This document shows positions 25,451-32,895 of a stretch of 64,000 nt of DNA, in pieces (the stretch's first letter is position 1; the number at the start of each line of letters is the position of its first letter). The translations under genes and the position numbers were made by a program. The stretch spans positions 1 to 64,000 of the forward strand of contig JARGFZ010000012.1 in assembly GCA_029210965.1 (NCBI GenBank). Reading direction: 5' to 3'. Under the pieces are notes generated by a model. The model was not told the DNA's origin, made no database searches, and worked only from the letters and a program-made list of their open reading frames with translations. This stretch comes from a bacterium (GTDB lineage: Bacteria > BMS3Abin14).

Positions 25451-25589
25451 TCTCAGATCTCAAATTTCAGATCTCAATGATGATCGCGATATCCATAAAA
25501 ACGTTGAATGAATCCTGGAGCAGAAATATGGAGAAAAATTTGAAATGTTGATATTGCAAGTCACTCCTGAGATTTGAGATCTGAGATCC
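25451..25589. repeat. Inverted pair of GAGATTT/TCTCAGA heptad runs
   Basis: Four units TCTCAGA, TCTCAAA, TTTCAGA, TCTCAAT at 25451-25478 face three units GAGATTT, GAGATCT, GAGATCC at 25569-25589. The two runs are reverse complements and could pair into a long stem around an 90-base AT-rich loop. Same motif at 39807, 40612 and 40710. Confidence 0.7.
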
Positions 25590-25672
25590 ATCGTTGTTCA
25601 ATAGCCTTCTCTCCGTGATATATTTGCAATGTCCATCGTGTCAGATCAGTTTAAAGGAGCAGGAGGCGCCCT

Positions 25673-25792
25673 ATGACCGACTTCAGAAAAAAGTTACGCC
25701 GTCACACCTCTTTTTTAAAGCCCGCCTGGTGGCTCATTCACCTGACCGGGATCTCGGTGGTTTATTCCCTGGGCCACATTCTCTGGAAGTAG
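25673..25792 (+). CDS. 39-residue membrane peptide with WWxxH...LGH motif (paralogue 1)
   Basis: Starts at ATG 25673 behind AGGAGG. Basic N-terminus (MTDFRKKLRRH), then one membrane helix with the pattern KPAWWLIHLTGISVVY and SLGHILW. The motif K-P-x-W-W-x-x-H ... L-G-H is repeated in the next small gene at 25880, so they are paralogues. A charged, cytoplasmic N-terminus fits a single-pass protein. Two spaced His near the two ends of the helix could ligand a metal or haem, but that is speculation. Confidence 0.7.
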   Translation: MTDFRKKLRRHTSFLKPAWWLIHLTGISVVYSLGHILWK

Positions 25793-25879
25793 AAAACAGC
25801 ATTCATAAGGCCCCTGTTTTCTGTCTGGAAAAGCACCCGGAAAAACCGTCAAACTTGAACCATTGAAGAGGGAGAGTTC

Positions 25880-25978
25880 ATGCTGAAACACATAATGCGG
25901 TACAAACCTGGCTGGTGGATCCTGCACATCCTGGCGGTTGCCATCACCTTCTATCTCGGCCACAGGGCCACCTTCTAG
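25880..25978 (+). CDS. 32-residue membrane peptide with WWxxH...LGH motif (paralogue 2)
   Basis: Starts at ATG 25880 with GAGGGAGAG upstream. The product MLKHIMRYKPGWWILHIL then YLGHRATF is a single helix sharing K-P-G-W-W-x-x-H and L-G-H with the 39-residue peptide 90 bases upstream. Between them a 9-bp stem AGAAAACAG/CTGTTTTCT (25791-25821) may uncouple their expression. The stop is 12 bases before the next gene. Not recognised as a named family. Confidence 0.7.
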   Translation: MLKHIMRYKPGWWILHILAVAITFYLGHRATF

Positions 25979-25990
25979 GAACCCGGACCC

Positions 25991-26433
25991 ATGACCCGAA
26001 TCAATGCGAAGCGCCACCTCCTCCTCGCGTGCCTGTTCCTGCTCGCGGCAGGCTCTCTCTTTATCCACCTGAAGATCCATTCACCTTTTTACATCCACGG
26101 ACCGGGGGAGCTTCACTTACCAACTCCGCGGCAGCCCTGCTTTCGTTCATCGATCTCTTTGGAGTCACCTTTCTGTTCTCAAGAAAAAAGACCGCGGCGT
26201 GGGGGTACCTTTTGAACGGACTTATCGTCATCTACGGCACTGTCATGATGGCCCACTGGGGCTGGACACAGTTCCACCCGCCAGGTTCCCTGTTGACTCT
26301 TCTCCTGTCGGCCCCCACATCCATCGGTATCGGCATGGCCTGGGGCGACTTCACCCTCGGGGCCATCCTTTACAGGTTCTGGTTCGTCAGGCCGAAGGAA
26401 GTGCCCGTTATGAGCCCGGAGGCATCGGCCTGA
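25991..26433 (+). pseudogene. Four-helix membrane protein interrupted by a frameshift at a G-run
   Basis: The first frame (ATG 25991) gives MTRINAKRHLLLACLFLLAA ... HLKIHSPFYIHGPG. A second frame from about 26105 gives GGASLTNSAAALLSFIDLFG, FLFSRKKTAAWGYLLNGLIV, YGTVMMAHWG and SIGIGMAWGDFTLGAILYRF to 26433. One extra G in the GGGGG at 26103-26107 would join them into a single protein of about 147 residues with four membrane helices. So it is either broken, expressed by slippage, or an assembly error at a homopolymer. It lies directly after the two small peptides and before a methyltransferase. I recognise similar small membrane proteins in delta-proteobacteria but not a function. Confidence 0.65.
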
Positions 26434-26483
26434 GTTCTCCGGTAACACCCCGGACCCACCCCGCCTTTCCCACCGGCCGCCCG

Positions 26484-27101
26484 GTGAAAATCGGCCGCCG
26501 TTTTCTGCTGAGCCCGGGTGAAACACCCTCCAATAAAGCTCCTGAAGAAACGGGCGGTCGCATTCCTATACGCCTATCCCCAGGGAAAGCTTTTGGCTCT
26601 GGCCTTCACGAAACAACTGTAAGCTGCCTTGAAGCGCTGGAGGGCCTGGGTTCCCTTAAAAACAGGTCTGTGCTGGACGTGGGGACAGGCACAGGTATCC
26701 TCTCCCTGGCGTGCCTCCTTCTCGGGGCTCGAAAGGTTTTGGCTTTCGATATCGACAGTGGCGCCGCCCGGAACTGTAACCGGAACGCAGTCCTCAACCA
26801 GGTGAGTGAACAGTTAAGTGTGTTTCAAGGAACACTGGAATCGGTGACTCACTCCGTCGATTTTGATCTGGTCCTGGCCAACATCCACGGGGACATCATC
26901 CTGAAAGAAGCGGGTCGTTTGGCAAAACACACGAGAGAAGAAGGGTACCTGATCCTGTCCGGGCTGGATTATACAGACAGCAGGCAAGCCAAAACGGCGA
27001 TGAAAGAACAGGGCATGGAAGAGGTTTCGGTGCTATTTCTCGAGGATTTCGTTACCCAGGTGTGGCGTCGTCCTCCGGGGCGGCTTCGAACAGGGCCCTG
27101 A
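26484..27101 (+). CDS. PrmA-like SAM-dependent methyltransferase
   Basis: 205 residues from GTG 26484 (VKIGRRFLLSPGETP, the expected N-terminus of this short subgroup). Motifs: LSPGKAFGSGLHETT as in ribosomal protein L11 methyltransferase, motif I VLDVGTGTGILSLACLLLGA, the acidic AFDID, and the catalytic-region VLANIHGDIIL. It lacks the N-terminal substrate domain of true PrmA (about 290 residues), so L11 may not be the target. No clear ribosome-binding site. Last gene of the small-membrane-protein cluster; its 3' end overlaps a convergent gene by 50 bases. Confidence 0.8.
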   Translation: MKIGRRFLLSPGETPSNKAPEETGGRIPIRLSPGKAFGSGLHETTVSCLEALEGLGSLKNRSVLDVGTGTGILSLACLLLGARKVLAFDIDSGAARNCNRNAVLNQVSEQLSVFQGTLESVTHSVDFDLVLANIHGDIILKEAGRLAKHTREEGYLILSGLDYTDSRQAKTAMKEQGMEEVSVLFLEDFVTQVWRRPPGRLRTGP

Positions 27102-27339
27102 TCCCGGGTTTAATATAGACATCCTCAAGGGGGAAACCGGCAAGCTCTTTGACGATGATGTCCACCGCCTCGATGGATGATATCCGGGAATCGAGAAAAA
27201 GAACCGGCCGGTGGTCGATCCAGGCCAGACCGCTTTGAACCGGCACCTCTTCGTCACCAAGACGCTCCCTTCGGACCTTGATGTCCAGGCGAAAGGCCAG
27301 CTCCAGGAGTTCGTGCACAATGACCTGGTCTTTATCCAT
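27052..27339 (-). CDS. Conserved small protein of unknown function
   Basis: 95 residues (MDKDQVIVHELLELAFRLDI ... VRRERLGDEEVPVQSGL, WIDHRPVLFLDSRISSIEAVDIIV). Alternating helix and strand suggest a compact alpha/beta fold with no membrane part. The ATG at 27339 has GGAGAG close by; a start six codons earlier has no site. Its 3' 50 bases overlap the end of the methyltransferase gene on the other strand. Family not recognised with confidence. Confidence 0.6.
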   Translation of the reverse strand: MDKDQVIVHELLELAFRLDIKVRRERLGDEEVPVQSGLAWIDHRPVLFLDSRISSIEAVDIIVKELAGFPLEDVYIKPGIRALFEAAPEDDATPG

Positions 27340-27433
27340 CACTCTCCGAAAAAACATTCAAACCGTCTGACGCGGTGACGCGGAGGGAAAATCACTTTCA
27401 CCGTGTCACCGTGTCATGGATGCCATCCACCTA

Positions 27434-27718
27434 TTATTTCAAGCTGGCAATAAAATCCTCCACCGGTATGGCCGGCATGGTCACCATACTGACTGATCCC
27501 CTGGATCCGATCTCCACCGAAGCTCGCGCGATGGTTTCGTTGTCCGGTGCCTCCACGATGTTGACGAAGTCGTAGTCACCGAGAACGGCCCACTGGCCCT
27601 TGACGGTAACCCCCATGGCTTTGAGTTCCTCGCCAACTTCCAGGATTCGGTCAGGTTTCTTCTTTATGGTCTCGAGGCCGTCGGAAGTTAATGTGCTGAG
27701 CATGATATATATCGGCAT
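27434..27718 (-). CDS. GYD-domain protein
   Basis: 94 residues. It is a single GYD domain: MPIYIMLSTLTSDGLETIKK, then GQWAVLGDYDFVNIVEAPD (the GxYD core that names the family) and a C-terminal ETIARASVEIGSRGSVSMVTM. Such ferredoxin-like dimers have no known catalysis. The ATG at 27718 follows AAGGAGG, so the longer upstream reading is excluded. Monocistronic. Confidence 0.9.
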   Translation of the reverse strand: MPIYIMLSTLTSDGLETIKKKPDRILEVGEELKAMGVTVKGQWAVLGDYDFVNIVEAPDNETIARASVEIGSRGSVSMVTMPAIPVEDFIASLK

Positions 27719-28223
27719 GGTACCCTCCTTTTTCAATTGGGGATGTAATAGCCCCTGTTCAGACCGGATGCGGGCACACTGAACATCACCCCGCAAGGTA
27801 AAGGATAGCAGAGGAAAAGTGCAGTGTCTGGTTTCTAGTGTCTGGTGTCGGAAAATAGGATGTAGAGTATTAAAGAACGGTTCCGGCGAAAAGGGTAAAA
27901 TCTTGATCTGGGGGGAAGAGCAGTTGCAATATAAGCAAGTAGAGTAAACTCACCACAGCACAGCCATTTGAAGGCTGCCCCACAGGGTTAAACCTGAGAA
28001 CTGGTGGAAGAGAACGTTATCTGGAAAAGCGACGAAAGCTGTCTCTCGCAGGGAGCGCAGGGAAAGACAAATGTTGACTTTGCTTTAACCAAGCCCTGCT
28101 TAAGTTTTAACTGTGTTCCCTGCCTGCCGAGGCGAAACTTCAGCGAAGACCGGCGTTTCTAGTGAATCACGCTTTACCGTGATGAACGAGCGAGAGGCAG
28201 CCATTATTTTGAATTTTGAACCT
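27719..28223. other. 505-bp spacer with repeats and no gene
   Basis: It contains heptad runs (GTGTCTG/GTTTCTA/GTGTCTG/GTGTCGG at 27824-27855), a stretch at 28110-28165 of the CGAAGACCGG-type dispersed repeat, and AATTTTGAACCTTGA immediately before the structured element. No frame with a ribosome-binding site. Confidence 0.5.
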
Positions 28224-28379
28224 TGATAGAGTCGCAAAAAGTCCAATCCGGGACTTTTCGCTCCACGGAAAGGGAAAAGCTTCGTTTTCCCTTTCCTTAC
28301 AAATCAATGACTTCCGGAGTGAGTCATTGATTTGGGCGCCCCGCGCGGGGCGCCTTGATGACTTTTTGCGAAGTCATCA
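28224..28379 (-). mobile_element. Structured 156-bp MITE-like element, copy B (inverted)
   Basis: Reverse-complement copy of 21781-21935, with the same five hairpins. The long stem is GGAAAGGGAAAA/TTTTCCCTTTCC here (28267-28278/28285-28296). Against copy A one base pair has changed from C-G to G-C on both arms. The 8-mer AACCTTGA occurs at 28219-28226 and again at 28379-28386, a direct repeat as left by insertion. Confidence 0.9.
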
Positions 28380-28416
28380 ACCTTGAGTTTTGAACTTCTC
28401 ATTTGGAGGGAACAGC

Positions 28417-28797
28417 ATGCATAACCCCGACTGGGAAAAACCGATGGATCCAGATGCACCGCTGCCTTTTGATTTTAACGGATGGGTAGAGCTTGCTCCT
28501 TTTGAGCAGACACTGGGGATGAAGATCGAATCCTCGGGTGATGGAAAGGCAACCCTCACCATGCCCTTTACCGTTAAACTGGCTCAAGGGAAAGGGCTGC
28601 TCCACGGCGGGGCTATCACCGCCCTTGCCGACACAGCCGCGGCCATGGGCATCAAAACCCTCCTTCCCTATTCCCAACTCCCAATTCAGGATTTTCTTAT
28701 AATACCCTCACTCCATTCTCTACTTCCTCATCCAAATTCAAAAGTACTACGTCCCCTTCATCCGGCACTGCCCCGAGGACCAGCACCTCTGATCTGA
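28417..28797 (+). pseudogene. Truncated PaaI-type acyl-CoA thioesterase
   Basis: The first 85 residues are a hotdog thioesterase N-terminus: LGMKIESSGDGKATLTMP then GKGLLHGGAITALADTAAAM, with the HGG catalytic loop. After IKTLLP at about 28667 the frame runs into spacer-like DNA (AACTCCCAATTCAGGATTTT) and then antisense to the csaA 3' end, so the last third (about 50 residues with the remaining hotdog strands) is missing. Ribosome-binding site TTGGAGGG and start are intact. Probably a non-functional remnant; heptad-type spacer DNA appears to have replaced the 3' part. Confidence 0.7.
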
Positions 28798-29032
28798 ACC
28801 CGGCGATCTTCTTGGGCAGGAAGTTGGTCACAGCCAGGACCTGACGGCCGACGAGCCAGGTCGGATCATATCTCTTCGTGATCTGGGCGCTGGTCTGTTT
28901 GATACCCAAGGGACCAAAGTCGATGGTAAGTTTGAAGGCGGGGACCCTCGCTTCGGGGAACGGTTCGGCGGTGAGGACTGTGCCGACACGTATCTCGACT
29001 TTTTCAAAGTCGGGCCATGAGATCGTATCCAT
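28697..29032 (-). CDS. csaA: tRNA-binding domain protein (CsaA-like)
   Basis: 111 residues, a stand-alone OB-fold tRNA-binding domain: WPDFEKVEIRVGTVLTAEPF at the N-terminus, LTIDFGPLGIKQTSAQITKRY, VGRQVLAVTNFLPKKIAGFRS and SEVLVLGA. This is the length and sequence pattern of CsaA, a dimeric protein with chaperone-like activity linked to secretion in Bacillus. The start follows TTGGAGGCTCA. The 3' end overlaps the decayed thioesterase on the other strand. Single gene. Confidence 0.9.
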   Translation of the reverse strand: MDTISWPDFEKVEIRVGTVLTAEPFPEARVPAFKLTIDFGPLGIKQTSAQITKRYDPTWLVGRQVLAVTNFLPKKIAGFRSEVLVLGAVPDEGDVVLLNLDEEVENGVRVL

Positions 29033-29169
29033 TGAGCCTCCAATTTACTGCAAAAGCGATGAAAGCTTTAACGCAGAGAACCGCAGGGCGGCCCATTCCG
29101 GCCGCATCGCAGAGTGACGCTGTTAAAATCTTCGACCTTGGTTTTTAAATCTCCAAACAGACAATTACG

Positions 29170-29270
29170 TCTAGCCCGCATTATTCATGATGGTGATGAG
29201 ATGTCAGCTAACTGTGCGGCAAATATGGATAAATGGGAATGGCACGATAAACATCATGAATTATGCGGGG
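29170..29270 (+). mobile_element. 101-bp MITE-like element, copy 2
   Basis: Inverse copy of 12705-12805 with two mismatches; termini CCCGCATTATTCATGATG and the complement of CATCATGAATTATGCGGG. The short flanks GTCTAG and TTG are also shared by both copies, so the true ends may be a few bases further out. No target duplication is visible. Confidence 0.8.
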
Positions 29271-29759
29271 TTGCCTATAGCCATTGTACCTTGTACTGGA
29301 TCCCAGCCTTTCTCTGTGCTCTGTGCCTCCGTGGTGAAAAACATCGCTTATATGATAACTGTTGTGCTTTACCCAGGATTAAGATTTTACCCTGCGTTAC
29401 CCTGCCCTTCGACGCACTTTCGTTTGCTCAGGGTCCCGAGCTTTGTCGAGGGACGGTGCGGCCTTCAGTTAGTTTAACTGCCTGCCCTGAGCTTGTCGAA
29501 GGGCGTACTTTGCGTTAAGGCTTTAGTCGCCTTTTATATAAACCGGGATTGCTTCGGCCCTATCTTTAGCCTCGCAATGACCCCAGGCTCCACCTGAAGT
29601 TCCAGGTTCCAAGTTCCGCGTTCCAGGATTTTCCCCGATACACCGATACGTTACCATTGCGTCCTGCGTTCTTGATTGCGCAGACACCCACGCACGCTCT
29701 ACGCACTCACGGAATTTCCTCCCGGCTCCCGGCTCCTGGGTACCGGGTACTGCCAAGTC
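29271..29759. other. Repeat-only spacer
   Basis: No gene. In order: two CCCTGAGCTTGTCGAAGGG-type units in opposite orientation (29403-29441 and 29484-29507), a half GTCATTGCGAG palindrome (29543-29581), AAGTTCCGCGTTCCAGG-type text and a heptad run CTCCCGG, CTCCCGG, CTCCTGG, GTACCGG, GTACTGC at about 29718-29752. Confidence 0.6.
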
Positions 29760-31238
29760 CTACATAAACAGTAAAAACACCCCCAGCAATAAACACGCTG
29801 CGATCCCCAGCGGTATCGTCTTCCGGAGAATATCCCCCTCCTCCCCGGCCGCGCCGCACATGCTCGCGGCGAAAGCCACCTTGAAGGGGCTGGAGATCCC
29901 GCCAATACTCGCGCCTACCGCAAGGGCCGACACGAACAGGACCGGCGAATATCCAAGCTGGAGGGCGATTCCCATCTGGAGGGCGGCGAAGAGCATGATG
30001 GAAGCTACACCATACCCCGTAAGGAAGGTGCCCACCCACCCGAGGAACGGGACCAGCACAGGGTACACCGGACCGAACACCGTGAGGCTTTGGGCCACAA
30101 TACGTGGGATGTTGCCCGCTTGCTCAATGGCTGGCCCGGACACAAGATCAGATCCGGTGAAGGAAAGCACCTGCCCCATGGCGGCAAACAGGGCCATGGA
30201 GAGGATCGCTCTGGATCCCAGGACGGTTCCTGTCCGCAACGAACCCAGGAGGCTCTGGCCCCGCTGGTGTAGAAAATGGGCCACACCAAAGGCCACAAAG
30301 AGATAGAGATAGGCGTCAGACAAGGGGCGGAAGTGGATGACCCGTCCCGGGATCACTGAAACAGCAAAGGCCAGATGCTCCCTGGCCAGGTCCCTGATCC
30401 CGGGCAGGGCGCTGACCGACACCATCCCCAGCCCCATGACCACCAGGGGCAAGGCATCCCTGGCCAACTCCTTTGTGAGTTTGAGGCGCCGGATACCGGG
30501 CAGCACAAGTACGAGGATGAGAACCACACCTCCGGTTAACTCTCCCACCTGATGCCCCAGCCAGACGACTCCTCCCCAGGCGGCAAGGCCGGGGATGAGC
30601 CCGATGACAGTCAAATAAAGCAGGCGGCTCGGCTGGAATCCACCCTTTCCCGCGAAGAACGGCATGGACCACGCCATGAGAACGGAAGCCGGAACCGACA
30701 GCACAGCCACCTCCCTGGCCAGAACACCTGCTTCAAAACCGGTCACGGCAGCCAGGACCGTGATGATGACCCCTCCCAGCCCCAGGGTCATGAGACCACT
30801 GTAGCCTATGATAGACAGGGCAGCGGAGGCCTGCGGCGCCAGGCCGGATGCACGCAGCATGGGAGCAGCCACAGGTTCGGCGATAACCCCTGCCCCTTCA
30901 AGAGAATTCCCCATTCCCATCGCCAGGAGACTCAAACGGTTCCACTCCCCCCTGACAGCTCCGGTGAACCAGTTGGCCAGGCGGGCCAGGGATCCGGAGC
31001 CTATGAGAACGGATGCGAGAAGAATGCCTCCGTAGACCACAAAAAGAAGGGGTAAAGTAACGAGAAGCCCGTCCAGGGCGGCAAGCCCAACTGTCTCAAA
31101 CGGTGTGGCAAAGACAGTGACAGCGATGAATACGGTCCAGGCCATGCCCGCAACGGAAAGCTCCAGGGCGCTTCTGCGAAAGACAACGGCCAGGAGGAAG
31201 AGGAGGAGGATGGGGCTCCAGGCCAGGAAAGTGATCAT
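29760..31238 (-). CDS. lctP: L-lactate permease family transporter
   Basis: 492 residues, about 12-14 membrane helices. FTGAVRGEWNRLSLLAMGMG, GNSLEGAGVIAEPVAAPML, GYSGLMTLGLGG and the C-terminal SIGGISSPFKVAFAASMCGAAGEEGDIL are typical of the LctP family, which imports lactate or glycolate with protons. It is somewhat shorter than E. coli LldP (551). The gene is single, with no lactate dehydrogenase beside it, so the substrate stays open. No strong ribosome-binding site is visible. A short octad-rich gap (GACGCGGT) separates it from epmA upstream. Confidence 0.88.
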   Translation of the reverse strand: MITFLAWSPILLLFLLAVVFRRSALELSVAGMAWTVFIAVTVFATPFETVGLAALDGLLVTLPLLFVVYGGILLASVLIGSGSLARLANWFTGAVRGEWNRLSLLAMGMGNSLEGAGVIAEPVAAPMLRASGLAPQASAALSIIGYSGLMTLGLGGVIITVLAAVTGFEAGVLAREVAVLSVPASVLMAWSMPFFAGKGGFQPSRLLYLTVIGLIPGLAAWGGVVWLGHQVGELTGGVVLILVLVLPGIRRLKLTKELARDALPLVVMGLGMVSVSALPGIRDLAREHLAFAVSVIPGRVIHFRPLSDAYLYLFVAFGVAHFLHQRGQSLLGSLRTGTVLGSRAILSMALFAAMGQVLSFTGSDLVSGPAIEQAGNIPRIVAQSLTVFGPVYPVLVPFLGWVGTFLTGYGVASIMLFAALQMGIALQLGYSPVLFVSALAVGASIGGISSPFKVAFAASMCGAAGEEGDILRKTIPLGIAACLLLGVFLLFM

Positions 31239-31362
31239 CCTGTTGACTTTCCTGGCATGGTGACGCGGTGACGCGGGGAAGGGGGGACGCGGGGTGGTCG
31301 TTCACCGTGTCGAAGCCTGTCACGCCAGAGGCGTGATGTCTCCGTGTCTCCGTGTCCAATTC

Positions 31363-32361
31363 TCAAGTCGTCCGATCCTCGTAAGGAAAGACGACTTGAG
31401 AAATGTCCGGCGCGTCAAGCACCAGCATAGCCAGCCTGTCCATACCGACGGACACCCCGGCGCAAGGGGGCAGATCATCCATGGCCTCCAGGAACTGCTC
31501 ATCGATGGTCAACCCCTCCACACCATCTTCCGATAGATCCCTCAGCACCTTTTCCATTCGCCCGGCAAGCTCTATGCCATCTGTCAACTCCGTGAAACCG
31601 TTGGCCAGTTCCACCCCCGCAATATAGACCTCGAACCGCTCCAGAAAATGAGGGTCATCTTCTCTGGGCTTGGCCATGGTGCCCAGGTAGGAAGGGTAAT
31701 CCTTGAGGATGGTGGGCCGTTCGATGCCGAGGGAAGGCTCCACCGCCTCCACATATACATGAAAAAACAGATCCTCAGTGGTGGATTGGGCGTCTACCCT
31801 GTAACCCAGACTTTCAAGGGCTTCGGCAAGGTCATCATGGGTGAGGGAATCAACCCCGGCGTAACGCTTAAAAGCCTCAGCCATGGTGATCTCCTCCCAC
31901 TGCCCTGCAAGATCATAGTACCGGCCACCGTAGACCAACTCTTCCTCATCTGTTACAGCTCGGCACACAGCACGGACCACCCGTATGGTGTCCCTGATGG
32001 CATCTTCATAACCGGCATCCACCCTGTACCACTCCAGCATGGAAAACTCGCGTCGATGAAACCGGGTAGGCTCCTCGTCCCTGAAGACAGGACCGATCTG
32101 GTAAATACTTCCAGATCCCTTTGCCAGAAGCTTTTTCATGGATAGTTCGGGGGAGGTGTGGAGCCAGTGTCTATTGGATCCGTGGGATCCGCCTGAAAGA
32201 TCGGGGATATTTACCGAAACAGGGCGGATGTTGGGATCAAGGTTAGGGTGAGAAACCACGGAGGGGGTCGTTACCTCTACAAACCCCTCCTCGTTAAAAT
32301 AGGCCCGGACAGCCTCTTCCATGACTGCCCGGGCCTCGAGAATATTATTCAATGCCGCCAA
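31363..32361 (-). CDS. epmA: EF-P lysine ligase (EpmA/GenX/PoxA)
   Basis: 332 residues, a class II lysyl-tRNA synthetase catalytic core without the anticodon-binding domain. Motif 2 is FRDEEPTRFHRREFSMLEWY, and motif 3 lies in AGVSVGMDRLAMLVLD. The N-terminus goes straight into LEARAVMEEAVRAYFNEEGF. EpmA attaches (R)-beta-lysine to elongation factor P to relieve ribosome stalling at polyproline. The beta-lysine mutase gene epmB and efp are not in this window. Length matches E. coli EpmA (325). Confidence 0.92.
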   Translation of the reverse strand: MAALNNILEARAVMEEAVRAYFNEEGFVEVTTPSVVSHPNLDPNIRPVSVNIPDLSGGSHGSNRHWLHTSPELSMKKLLAKGSGSIYQIGPVFRDEEPTRFHRREFSMLEWYRVDAGYEDAIRDTIRVVRAVCRAVTDEEELVYGGRYYDLAGQWEEITMAEAFKRYAGVDSLTHDDLAEALESLGYRVDAQSTTEDLFFHVYVEAVEPSLGIERPTILKDYPSYLGTMAKPREDDPHFLERFEVYIAGVELANGFTELTDGIELAGRMEKVLRDLSEDGVEGLTIDEQFLEAMDDLPPCAGVSVGMDRLAMLVLDAPDISQVVFPYEDRTT

Positions 32362-32420
32362 TAATAAATTCCTTGGACTTAAAATAGCAGTAAAGAGAAC
32401 AACCGTTGTATCGAAGCCCC

Positions 32421-32861
32421 TTACTTAATGACCAGAACCGGCATCGGGGCAAGCCTCGTGACCTTTTCGGCTACACTGCCGAAAATAGCCCTTTCCAGGC
32501 CCGTCCGACCGTGGCTGCCGATGACGATCATGTCCACATCAAGTTCTTTGGCGATCTGGAGGATCTCCTCGTGGGGCTTGCCCTTCCGAATGTGGATCTC
32601 GCCAGACAACGCTTCCCCTCCCGCCTCATGGTAGATGGACTTCAGTTTATCTTCCGCACGCTTTTCCCACTTGGCCACGGACTCATCCAGGGGTTCGATG
32701 GTTATATGAACCGCTCCGGACAGGAATTCGGTGTCCAGGACGTGGACGAGATGGAGTTCGCCTTCCCAGCAGTCGGCCATTTCCCTCGCGTAGAGGAAGG
32801 CCTTGTTGGAGGTACTGGAAAAATCCACGGGAACGAGGACCTTGCGCATGTTTTCTTTCAA
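32421..32861 (-). CDS. Universal stress protein (UspA family)
   Basis: 146 residues. The N-terminus KVLVPVDFSSTSNKAFLYA and the C-terminal ATP-binding motif VIGSHGRTGLERAIFGSVAEKV (G-2x-G-9x-G(S/T)) identify a nucleotide-binding Usp. The TTG at 32861 is chosen because AAGGAGCG sits six bases upstream; an ATG four codons later lacks a site. Located just downstream of an SPFH pair on the same strand with 34 bases between, possibly one operon. Confidence 0.92.
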   Translation of the reverse strand: MKENMRKVLVPVDFSSTSNKAFLYAREMADCWEGELHLVHVLDTEFLSGAVHITIEPLDESVAKWEKRAEDKLKSIYHEAGGEALSGEIHIRKGKPHEEILQIAKELDVDMIVIGSHGRTGLERAIFGSVAEKVTRLAPMPVLVIK

Positions 32862-32895
32862 TTCACGCTCCTTTACGGCTGTCTCCTAAAGCCTC

